A DNA stretch of 64,000 nt. Source: Bacteroidota bacterium (GTDB lineage: Bacteria; Bacteroidota; Ignavibacteria; UBA10030; SZUA-254). The stretch is taken from the NCBI GenBank assembly GCA_036522515.1, contig DATDFQ010000056.1, positions 310,001-374,000 of the forward strand, in the 5' to 3' direction. The translations under genes were made by a program, and so were the position numbers. Below, piece after piece: positions 1-6,673 of the stretch (the first letter of the stretch is position 1; each line of letters starts with the position of its first letter). The notes under the pieces are model-generated. The model ran no database searches, was not told the origin of the DNA, and saw only the letters and a list, made by a program, of their open reading frames with translations.

Positions 1-648
1 AAGCGAGCCGATATCGTCGTAGCGGGCGGCGATGTTCTCAAACGCTTCGAGGTCCTTTTTTCGTTTCGTGTGATCGTCGTACTGCTTCCTGAACATCGGA
101 TGATAGTAGGTGATGAGGCGCGAGACCTTGTCGGCGGGCGAGGACCGGTCCGCGCTCATCGAGCGCAAGAGCTCAAAGAGTTCTTTCACGCTCGCCGGAT
201 ACGAGGTGTATTCGGCCCAGAAGGCCGACGACTGTCCGGAGCGCCGCTCGAGGATATCGTCGATGATCTTCTCCGCGCTCCTCGGACCGATCCCGTCGAT
301 CAGGAGCAGGATCCGGTTCCACGCGACGACGTCCCTCGGGTTCTCGATGACGCGAAGATACGCGATCATATCCTTCACGTGGGCGGTTTCGATGAACTTG
401 TACCCCCCGAACTTCACGAACGGGATATTCGCCTTCGTGAGCTCGATCTCGAGATCGAAGGAATGGAAGGAGGAGCGGAAGAGCACCGCGATCTCCTCCA
501 GCGGGACGCCCTCCTCGCGCAGGTCCAGGATCTTTTGGACGACGAATTTCGACTGGTTGTTTTCGTCTTCCGCCACCACCAGCTGCGGAAGCGAGCCGCC
601 GGATTTGTTCGTGAAGAGTTTCTTGGTGTACTTGTGGCGCACGGGCAT
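1..648 (-). CDS. UvrD/PcrA-type helicase, downstream (frameshifted) part, runs off the window
   Basis: Minus-strand frame open from an ATG at 648 to the window edge (216 codons, no stop). It reads MPVRHKYTKKLFTNKSGG and continues through a region resembling the part of UvrD/PcrA that follows helicase motif IV (for example FVKFGGYKFIETAHVKDMIA and LLLIDGIGPRSAEKII). It continues directly the protein encoded by 650-1633, but in another reading frame. The two frames are separated only by a TAG at 650-652; removing one base there would give one continuous helicase. Motifs V and VI lie beyond the window. This is therefore the second half of a split gene or of a gene with a sequence error, not an independent protein. 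Identity as UvrD family is secure; whether the break is biological is unknown. Confidence 0.75.
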   Translation of the reverse strand, partial: MPVRHKYTKKLFTNKSGGSLPQLVVAEDENNQSKFVVQKILDLREEGVPLEEIAVLFRSSFHSFDLEIELTKANIPFVKFGGYKFIETAHVKDMIAYLRVIENPRDVVAWNRILLLIDGIGPRSAEKIIDDILERRSGQSSAFWAEYTSYPASVKELFELLRSMSADRSSPADKVSRLITYYHPMFRKQYDDHTKRKKDLEAFENIAARYDDIGSL

Positions 649-649
649 C

Positions 650-1633
650 CTAGTCGAGCGCCCGCCTTAAGATCTCGTTCGCAACATCGAGGATCGCCTG
701 CGTGCTCCGGTAATTCTCCTCCAGCGTAATGACCTTGCACTCCGGGAAGTCTTCCGGAAACTCCAGGATGTTGCGGATCGTGGCGCCCCTGAAGGAATAG
801 ATCGACTGTGAGTCGTCCCCCACGACCATCAGGTTCTGGTGGCGGTAGGCGAGCAGTTTCACGATCTCCGACTGCAATTTGTTCGTATCCTGATACTCGT
901 CCACCATGATATACCGGTACTTTCCGGAGATCTCGGCTCTGACCGGCTCATGTTCCTTCAAAAGCCGCACGAGGTTCAAAAGGAGATCGTCGTAATCCAT
1001 CAGGTTGTGGGCCGACTTGTAATCGGCGTAGGAGTGAAAGACCGAGCAGATGTCGTCGAGCTGCTCGAGGTAATGCGGATAATCCGCCGCGAGGATGTTC
1101 TCGACGGGGGTGATGGTATTGATCGACCGGCTGTAGAGATCGTACAACGTCTCTTTCCGGGGAAACCTTCGCTCCTTGGTGTCGAGTTTGAGGCGCGTCC
1201 GGATCAGGCTGACGACATCCTCCGCGTCGCGCTGGTCGAGTATCGTAAAGGCCCGGTCGTAGCCGAGAAGGGATGCGTGCCTGCGCAGGACGTAATTTGC
1301 GAACGAATGGAACGTTCCTCCGGAGACCTTTTCACACCGGTGGTCGAGGAGGATGGATGCCCGCCGGAGCATCTCCTGGGCGGCTCTCCGGGTAAAGGTC
1401 AGGAGGAGAATGTGTTCGGGCCTGGCTCCGAGCTCGACGAGGTAGGCGACCCGGTAGACGATCGTCCGCGTCTTCCCGGTCCCCGCTCCGGCGATGATCA
1501 GATGGGGCCCGTCGATCGAGGTGACGGCGTCGTGCTGGGCGGAATTCAGCTGATTCTTGTAATCGATCAGAAAACGCTGCGGGTGAACGAGGTGAAGCTC
1601 ATCCGGGCGCTTCTTCAGTTCGTATCGTTTCAT
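650..1633 (-). CDS. UvrD/PcrA-type ATP-dependent DNA helicase, N-terminal part, frameshifted
   Basis: Superfamily 1A 3'-5' DNA helicase acting in repair and replication. The 327-residue product carries Walker A (GAGTGKT, about residue 50), motif Ia (TFTRRAAQEM), motif II (VDEYQDTN), motif III (GDDSQSIYSFRGA) and motif IV (LEENYRST), then ends abruptly at RRALD-stop. Full-length UvrD/PcrA proteins are about 700 residues, so half is missing; it continues in another frame at 648-1. ATG start, divergent from the flavoprotein gene at 1720. Alone this fragment could bind ATP but lacks motifs V and VI, so it is probably not a functional helicase unless the frame is restored. Confidence 0.85.
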   Translation of the reverse strand: MKRYELKKRPDELHLVHPQRFLIDYKNQLNSAQHDAVTSIDGPHLIIAGAGTGKTRTIVYRVAYLVELGARPEHILLLTFTRRAAQEMLRRASILLDHRCEKVSGGTFHSFANYVLRRHASLLGYDRAFTILDQRDAEDVVSLIRTRLKLDTKERRFPRKETLYDLYSRSINTITPVENILAADYPHYLEQLDDICSVFHSYADYKSAHNLMDYDDLLLNLVRLLKEHEPVRAEISGKYRYIMVDEYQDTNKLQSEIVKLLAYRHQNLMVVGDDSQSIYSFRGATIRNILEFPEDFPECKVITLEENYRSTQAILDVANEILRRALD

Positions 1634-1681
1634 TCAGAATAAATATATGAAAAAGGAAATGGGAATGCGAGAACTCTTGAT

Positions 1682-1710
1682 TTGCAATTGATGGCCCGAA
1701 TCGATATTTC
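1682..1710 (+). promoter_or_regulatory. possible promoter for the BaiN-type gene
   Basis: TTGCAA (1682-1687), 17 bp, TATTTC (1705-1710). Transcription would begin near 1717, only about 3 nt before the ATG at 1720, giving a leaderless or nearly leaderless mRNA. A second pairing, TTGATG (1688-1693) with TATACA (1711-1716), also has 17 bp spacing. Pattern match only. Confidence 0.3.
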
Positions 1711-1719
1711 TATACACCA

Positions 1720-2883
1720 ATGACTGACGTGATCATACTCGGCGCAGGGGCGGCGGGCCTCATGTGCGCGATCGAGGCGGGCAAGAGGGGAAGATCGGTC
1801 CTCGTGCTCGAGCGGAATAAGAGGATCGGTGAGAAGATACGGATCTCGGGGGGCGGGAGGTGCAATTTTACCAACAGGGTGACCGAACACGAGCATTATA
1901 TTTCGGAAAACCCCCATTTCTGCAAGTCGGCCCTTGCCCGGTTCACCCCCGATGATTTCATCTCCCTCGTCAACAAACACCGGATCGCGTATCACGAAAA
2001 GACTCTCGGCCAGCTCTTCTGCGACGGGTCGTCGCTCGAAATCATCAAAATGCTCGAAAAAGAATGCGGCGATTCAGGCGTTCGCATTGTTTCCGATTGC
2101 CGGATATCGGACGTGCGCAAGCGGGACCGGTTCGTGGTCACGACGGGCGCAGGGGAGTTCGAGTCCGGTTCGCTGGTCATCGCAACGGGCGGATTGTCCA
2201 TCCCGAAGCTCGGAGCGACGGACTTCGGATACAGGATCGCCCGACAGTTCGGTTTGAAGACTACGCAAACGGCCCCGGGGCTCGTCCCGATCACGTTCGG
2301 CAAGGAAGATCTCCCGTTTTTCAAGTCGCTCAGCGGCGTCTCCCACGAAGCAGTCGTCCGCTCCGACGGGGAGGAGTTCCGGGAGAATATCCTCTTTACG
2401 CATCGCGGTCTCAGCGGCCCGGCGATACTTCAAATATCCTCGTACTGGAAGGGAGGGGATGCGATTACGATCGATCTGTCTCCGGATGCCGGAGTTCAGG
2501 AATTCCTTTCCGGGAAACGCAAAGCCGGAGGGGAGCTTTCGACGGCCCTCTCAGAAATACTCCCGAGACGACTGGCGAAACAGTTGTGCGAACTGTACGG
2601 ATGGTCGAAGCCCGTTCAAGGATACACAAACGAGGAACTCCTGTCGATTGCAGCCCGGCTCCACGACTGGAAGCTGAAACCGGATGGCACCGAAGGCTAT
2701 GGGAAGGCGGAAGTCACACGGGGCGGCGTCGACACGAACGAGCTCTCCTCCAAGACCATGGAAGCAAGAGAAGTCCCCGGGTTGTACGTAGTCGGGGAGG
2801 TGGTGGACGTTACCGGGCACCTGGGTGGGTACAATTTCCAGTGGGCGTGGGCATCGGGGTTTGTGGCAGGGCAGTATGCCTGA
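1720..2883 (+). CDS. NAD(P)/FAD-dependent oxidoreductase, BaiN/HI0933 (YhiN) family
   Basis: Flavoprotein of 387 residues. The FAD-binding Rossmann start is VIILGAGAAGL (residues 4-14), followed by LVLERNKRIGEKIR and the family signature GGGRCNFTN (about 46-54). The C-terminus carries the second nucleotide-contact block GEVVDVTGHLGGYNFQWAWA. Members of this family are annotated as aminoacetone oxidases or, for BaiN, as a flavin reductase of bile-acid metabolism; the physiological substrate here cannot be told. Length is normal for the family. ATG start 86 bp from the divergent helicase gene. A degraded copy of this gene's last 36 codons lies at 5920-6030, which shows that this locus took part in a rearrangement. 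Confidence 0.9.
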   Translation: MTDVIILGAGAAGLMCAIEAGKRGRSVLVLERNKRIGEKIRISGGGRCNFTNRVTEHEHYISENPHFCKSALARFTPDDFISLVNKHRIAYHEKTLGQLFCDGSSLEIIKMLEKECGDSGVRIVSDCRISDVRKRDRFVVTTGAGEFESGSLVIATGGLSIPKLGATDFGYRIARQFGLKTTQTAPGLVPITFGKEDLPFFKSLSGVSHEAVVRSDGEEFRENILFTHRGLSGPAILQISSYWKGGDAITIDLSPDAGVQEFLSGKRKAGGELSTALSEILPRRLAKQLCELYGWSKPVQGYTNEELLSIAARLHDWKLKPDGTEGYGKAEVTRGGVDTNELSSKTMEAREVPGLYVVGEVVDVTGHLGGYNFQWAWASGFVAGQYA

Positions 2884-2948
2884 TCTTTGAACCTGCAGAG
2901 CACCTGCTTCAAATTACCAGTAGTGCCTCAGTTTGGCCGTCTGACTCT

Positions 2949-3046
2949 CCAGCTCGTCATGCTGACATGCTTTAGGTCAGCATCTTCCAACTCTTTTGGT
3001 AAGATCCCGACCTGAAACATGTCGGGATGACGGCAAAAGATGAAAA
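2949..3046. repeat. 98-bp palindromic repeat, family A, copy 1
   Basis: Near-identical to 52383-52480. It has two hairpins, ATGCTGAC...GTCAGCAT (2959-2966/2976-2983) and ATCCCGAC...GTCGGGAT (3004-3011/3021-3028). Their loops are near reverse complements of each other, so the element resembles a pair of inverted REP units bounded by CGTCAT/ATGACG. It sits in the 242-bp gap between the flavoprotein and SulP genes; the rest of that gap shows nothing recognisable. Confidence 0.8.
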
Positions 3047-3125
3047 TGCGACACTACCAAATTGCCCGGTCCTGCTTACATTATGAAACTATTTTCTTAT
3101 ATTTCCAGACTTTGAATTCATACTC

Positions 3126-4832
3126 GTGCTGAAACCTAAACTCTTTACAACACTCGAGCACTACTCCCGGGAACAATTTGTCGCTGATCTCACGGCAGGG
3201 CTGATCGTCGGCATCGTCGCCTTGCCGCTTGCGATAGCGTTCGCAATCGCTTCCGGTGTTTCGCCGGAGAAAGGGCTCTTCACTGCCATTGTCGCCGGCT
3301 TCATTGTGTCCGCACTGGGAGGGAGCAAAGTCCAGATTGGCGGCCCAACCGGCGCCTTCGTTGTCATTGTCTATGGCGTTATTCAATCCTATGGGATGAA
3401 CGGATTGATCATCGCCACAATCATGGCCGGCATCATCCTCATGATTATGGGTTTCGCCCGATTTGGCTCCGCAATCAAATTCATTCCATATCCCGTCATC
3501 GTCGGGTTCACAAGCGGTATAGCGCTCATCATTTTCTCGTCGCAGGTCAAGGACTTTCTCGGATTGCAGATGGGCGCGGTTCCGGCGGATTTTATCGAGA
3601 AGTGGGCCTCCTTTGGCCGGCATCTTGATCTGGTAAATCCGTTTTCTATCGCGATCGCAATCGGCTCCCTTTTGATCATCATGCTCTGGCCACATGTTTC
3701 ACACAAAATCCCCGGACCTCTCGTCGCGCTCGTTCTTTCCACGCTTGTCGTGCAATTGTTCCATCTTCCCGTAGAGACAATCGGTACCCGGTTTGGCGAA
3801 ATTCACTCGATGTTGCCGGCACCTTCGATCCCATCCGTGGATTTCGCCACTATGAAGCATCTCATCGCGCCCGCGACGACCATAGCGCTCCTTGCGGCGA
3901 TCGAGTCGCTCCTCTCCGCCGTTGTCGCCGACGGGATGATCGGAAGCAAACATCGGTCAAATATGGAGCTAGTCGCGCAGGGCGTGGCGAATGTTGTCGC
4001 GCCGTTGTTCGGAGGTATCCCGGCTACCGGCGCAATCGCGCGCACGGCAACGAATATCAAAAATGGCGGGCGTACTCCGGTCGCCGGAATGACTCATGCG
4101 GTCGTTCTCCTTGTTATCATGGTGTTTTTCGGCCGGTGGGCGACTCTCATTCCGCTTTCGTGCCTGGCCGCGATTCTCGTTGTGGTCTCGTATAACATGA
4201 GTGAATGGCGCTCATTCAAAGCCCTCCTCAACAGCCCGCGCAGCGATGTTGTTGTCCTTCTCACGACGTTCGGCCTCACGGTGATCTTCGATCTGACTGT
4301 TGCAATCGAAATCGGCGTAGTGCTTTCGGTCTTCCTGTTTATGAGGAGGATGGCGCTGGTGACAAACGTGGGAGTTGTGACGCGCGAGTTACAGGATGAA
4401 GACGAGAGTGATGATCCAAATGCCATTGACAAGAGGATCATTCCCGACGGCGTCGAGGTCTACGAAATCAACGGTCCGTTCTTTTTCGGCGCAGCGTATA
4501 AATTTGAGGAAGCGATGAACCTCATTGAAAAAGCCCCCAAAGTCCGGATCATCCGCATGCGAAACGTCCCATCGATCGATTCAACCGGCATGAATACTCT
4601 GAGCAGAGTGCATCAGAATTGTGAAAAGCGCCACATCGCGTTTCTGATATCCGATATCCATACCCAGCCGCTCTACGCTCTGGAACAATCGAAATTGTTT
4701 GATAAAATCGGAGAGGATAATATATTCGGCAATATCGACGACGCCCTCAATCGCGCGCGGGAAATGCTCGGCGTCGCCAGGGTTGAAAGACCTTCCTCTG
4801 CCACGCCGACGGTTAAAAGAGAGATGAAGTAG
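3126..4832 (+). CDS. SulP-family anion transporter with C-terminal STAS domain
   Basis: Inner-membrane SLC26/SulP transporter (sulfate, bicarbonate or other anion; substrate not readable from sequence). The 568 residues give about a dozen hydrophobic segments between residues 20 and 420, with SulP hallmarks near the N-terminus ([20 protein letters not shown], then [14 protein letters not shown]). A cytoplasmic STAS domain occupies about residues 440-550 ([30 protein letters not shown]). The GTG start at 3126 gives a sensible N-terminus, but no clear Shine-Dalgarno precedes it. Base composition and codon choice look more AT-rich than neighbouring genes, and the gene sits between a family-A repeat and a terminator that also exists in the second copy of the region, without a SulP gene. 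Late insertion here is plausible. Confidence 0.92.
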   Translation: MLKPKLFTTLEHYSREQFVADLTAGLIVGIVALPLAIAFAIASGVSPEKGLFTAIVAGFIVSALGGSKVQIGGPTGAFVVIVYGVIQSYGMNGLIIATIMAGIILMIMGFARFGSAIKFIPYPVIVGFTSGIALIIFSSQVKDFLGLQMGAVPADFIEKWASFGRHLDLVNPFSIAIAIGSLLIIMLWPHVSHKIPGPLVALVLSTLVVQLFHLPVETIGTRFGEIHSMLPAPSIPSVDFATMKHLIAPATTIALLAAIESLLSAVVADGMIGSKHRSNMELVAQGVANVVAPLFGGIPATGAIARTATNIKNGGRTPVAGMTHAVVLLVIMVFFGRWATLIPLSCLAAILVVVSYNMSEWRSFKALLNSPRSDVVVLLTTFGLTVIFDLTVAIEIGVVLSVFLFMRRMALVTNVGVVTRELQDEDESDDPNAIDKRIIPDGVEVYEINGPFFFGAAYKFEEAMNLIEKAPKVRIIRMRNVPSIDSTGMNTLSRVHQNCEKRHIAFLISDIHTQPLYALEQSKLFDKIGEDNIFGNIDDALNRAREMLGVARVERPSSATPTVKREMK

Positions 4833-4857
4833 AAGGCGTGACCGGGTTTGATAATGG

Positions 4858-4898
4858 AAAGCCCACATTTCCGGGAACTTCCCGGGCATGTGGGCTTT
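4858..4898. terminator. bidirectional hairpin between SulP and SYLF lipoprotein 1
   Basis: Perfect 11-bp stem AAAGCCCACAT (4858-4868) / ATGTGGGCTTT (4888-4898), with a further CCGGGAA/TTCCCGG stem inside. It lies between the convergent stops at 4832 and 4962. T-tracts are short on both sides. An equivalent hairpin at 6066-6101 follows the baiN fragment. Confidence 0.7.
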
Positions 4899-4961
4899 GT
4901 AGTTTGAAGTAATTCTCTTATTCGAACTTACCGGCCGAGCTTGAACTGACAACCAGTCCGA

Positions 4962-5516
4962 TCACCGGGGCGACATGGCCTGGTAGCTGAACTTCTGCCC
5001 GCCGACCGAGGCTTCGTACATCAGGCCGGCTTCGTCGAGAGTGAACACGGCTACGCCGTTGGTATATTTGGCGTTGGCGCTGGCACCCGATTTGAGCGCC
5101 ACAACCGTGACCTGGGCGTCAAAGGCAAAATTACCGGTCTTGAAGTTGTCGAAGGCTTCCTTGGTTGTGAAGGCGATAATCTCCGCATATTTCTGGCCGC
5201 CGAGCGACAAGCCGATCGAAGCCTGCGTCATCGCGCAATATCCTCTGGCTGTGCCCTTCCCATAGAGAACGCCCTTCCCATATGCCCCGCCGACTCCGAT
5301 GGCGCCCTTGCCGATCGATGGGAACACAGCATATCCATAGGCGTCGTTTAAGACCTTGGTAAAAGTCGGGTCATTAGTTTGGGCCGTGGCCAGAACCGCG
5401 GCGGATTCATCCTGAATGGCGGACCTTCCTTCAGCGGACGTGGGGGCAGTCGAGCAGCCGTTGAGCGCCAGGAAGCATATGATCGACACCGCGAGGAAAC
5501 AAATTGATCTTTTCAT
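4962..5516 (-). CDS. SYLF/Ysc84-domain lipoprotein, copy 1
   Basis: Predicted lipoprotein of 184 residues: signal peptide with lipobox ALNGC (Cys21), then a SYLF (YSC84-like, lipid-binding) domain filling the rest. Hallmarks are LNDAYGYAVFPSIGKGAIGVGG, with the glycine-rich GAYGKGVLY, and EIIAFTTKEAFDNFKTG; the C-terminus is GGQKFSYQAMSPR. Bacterial members are secreted or lipid-anchored proteins of poorly known role; eukaryotic SYLF domains bind phosphoinositides. ATG start preceded by GGTAGAG on the minus strand. It is about 84% identical to the mature part of the protein encoded at 6116-6661, so the pair is a tandem duplication. The 247-bp upstream gap (5517-5763) shows no gene. Confidence 0.88.
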   Translation of the reverse strand: MKRSICFLAVSIICFLALNGCSTAPTSAEGRSAIQDESAAVLATAQTNDPTFTKVLNDAYGYAVFPSIGKGAIGVGGAYGKGVLYGKGTARGYCAMTQASIGLSLGGQKYAEIIAFTTKEAFDNFKTGNFAFDAQVTVVALKSGASANAKYTNGVAVFTLDEAGLMYEASVGGQKFSYQAMSPR

Positions 5517-5763
5517 GGGGACTCTACCTTTTGTGGTAAGTGTGGTTGAGCAAATGAATTGGGTAAATATAGTGATGATTCTTTCAGGAGGACATAGCCC
5601 TTAGGAACGAAAGATGGGTTAATACCGGCGGCCAGATTTTTCGCCCATACTTCTTCTATTCGAAGAATTAGTATGAATCGCAGGAGAAAAGGGGGTTGAA
5701 GCGAGAGGGGGGCCTTATTACAGACGAGTTGTAAAACCGCTTGAGAAGAAGATTGCCGCGGTT

Positions 5764-5894
5764 ACTAGGTTCCTTGTTCCCGGGCCAGCTGCCCAAGCAG
5801 ATTGACAACGTCCTTCGGGGTGCGGAGGCTTGATCGGGCCTGTGTGCGGCCGATTCCCACCCGGATCGATAAGGCGTCAGGGGGCGTCGCGGCC
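5764..5894 (-). pseudogene. 3' remnant of the trehalose-6-phosphate phosphatase gene
   Basis: About 110 bp match the 3' end of the fused otsA-otsB gene (6674-6800) with about five mismatches in the best-aligned stretch. On the minus strand it encodes the C-terminal 40 or so residues in frame, including SIRVGIGRTQARSSLRTPKD and LLGQLAREQGT followed by its own TAG stop (5764-5766). There is no start and no upstream part. It abuts a baiN 3' fragment on the other strand at about 5894-5920. Remnant of a duplication or recombination event. Confidence 0.85.
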
Positions 5895-5919
5895 TTTGCG
5901 GGCCGGCGATACTCCAAAT

Positions 5920-6030
5920 GTCTCCGGGTTATATGTAATCGGGGAGGTTGTGAATGTCACCGGGCATTTGGCTGGCTACAATTTCCAATGGGCATGGTCA
6001 TTAGGGTTTGTCACAGGACAATATGTGTGA
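5920..6030 (+). pseudogene. 3' remnant of a BaiN/HI0933-family gene
   Basis: Encodes VSGLYVIGEVVNVTGHLAGY and continues to GFVTGQYV-stop, matching the last 36 codons of the flavoprotein gene that ends at 2883 (28 of 36 residues identical by eye). Homology begins at about 5920; upstream sequence belongs to the trehalose-phosphatase remnant. It is followed at 6066 by a terminator hairpin and the SYLF copy 2 gene, exactly as an ancestral baiN-terminator-SYLF order would predict. It is less similar to its parent than the adjacent otsB remnant is to its own. Confidence 0.85.
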
Positions 6031-6065
6031 TTTCAGGATTCGACGAACTCCGTGAGAATGAAGAA

Positions 6066-6101
6066 AGCCCGCACGACCAGCAATTCACCGTCATGCGGGC
6101 T
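6066..6101. terminator. bidirectional hairpin between the baiN remnant and SYLF lipoprotein 2
   Basis: Stem AGCCCGCA (6066-6073) / TGCGGGCT (6094-6101), preceded by an A-run on the plus strand (a U-run for the minus-strand transcript). It is the positional counterpart of the hairpin at 4858-4898. Confidence 0.6.
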
Positions 6102-6115
6102 CTGCCATTTGCATG

Positions 6116-6661
6116 TCACTTGGCCTGGTAGCTGAACTTCTGCCCGCCGACTGAGGCCTCGTACATCAGGCCGGCTTCGTCCATGGTGAAGACGGCCACG
6201 CCGCTCGAATACTTAGCGTTGGCGCCGGCGCCCGATTTGAGCGCCACAGCCGTTGCTTGAGCGTCGAAGGCAAAATTACCGGTCTTGAAGTTGTCGATCG
6301 CTTCCTTTGTCGTGAACGCAATAATCTCCGCATACTTCTGCCCGCCGAGCTGCAACCCGATCGAAGCCTGTTTCATATCGCAGTATCCTATGGCAGTGCC
6401 GTTTTCATAGAGAACCCCTCTTCCATACGCCCCGCCGATCCCTATGGCGCCCTTGCCGATCGAGGGGAACACCGCATACCCACGAGCATCGTTCAAGACC
6501 CTGGTGAGGGTCTGGTCATTGGATTGAGCCTTCGCAAGGACCGAGGCGGATTCATTCTGGATCTCTGACCTTCCCTCTGATGATGTGGGTGCGGTCGCGC
6601 AGCCCGTCAATGCCGACAGGCAGATGGCAAGCACGGCGAGGAAACCTGATGAGCTCTTCAT
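6116..6661 (-). CDS. SYLF/Ysc84-domain lipoprotein, copy 2
   Basis: 181 residues with lipobox ALTGC (Cys21) and a full SYLF domain (GYAVFPSIGKGAIGIGGAYG, EIIAFTTKEAIDNFKTGNFA, YEASVGGQKFSYQAK at the end). Its ATG is 12 bp beyond the otsA-otsB stop and is preceded by AAGGAGA with good spacing, so it is very likely the last gene of the trehalose operon. That raises the possibility of a role in envelope stress together with trehalose, but this is inference. Differences from copy 1 are mostly conservative, so both copies look functional. Confidence 0.9.
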   Translation of the reverse strand: MKSSSGFLAVLAICLSALTGCATAPTSSEGRSEIQNESASVLAKAQSNDQTLTRVLNDARGYAVFPSIGKGAIGIGGAYGRGVLYENGTAIGYCDMKQASIGLQLGGQKYAEIIAFTTKEAIDNFKTGNFAFDAQATAVALKSGAGANAKYSSGVAVFTMDEAGLMYEASVGGQKFSYQAK

Positions 6662-6673
6662 AGGTGATCTCCT

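Noticed and set aside
5517-5763. Possible gene between SYLF copy 1 and the otsB remnant
   Set aside because: Only short frames without plausible start or motif; treated as upstream region of SYLF copy 1 plus duplication debris.
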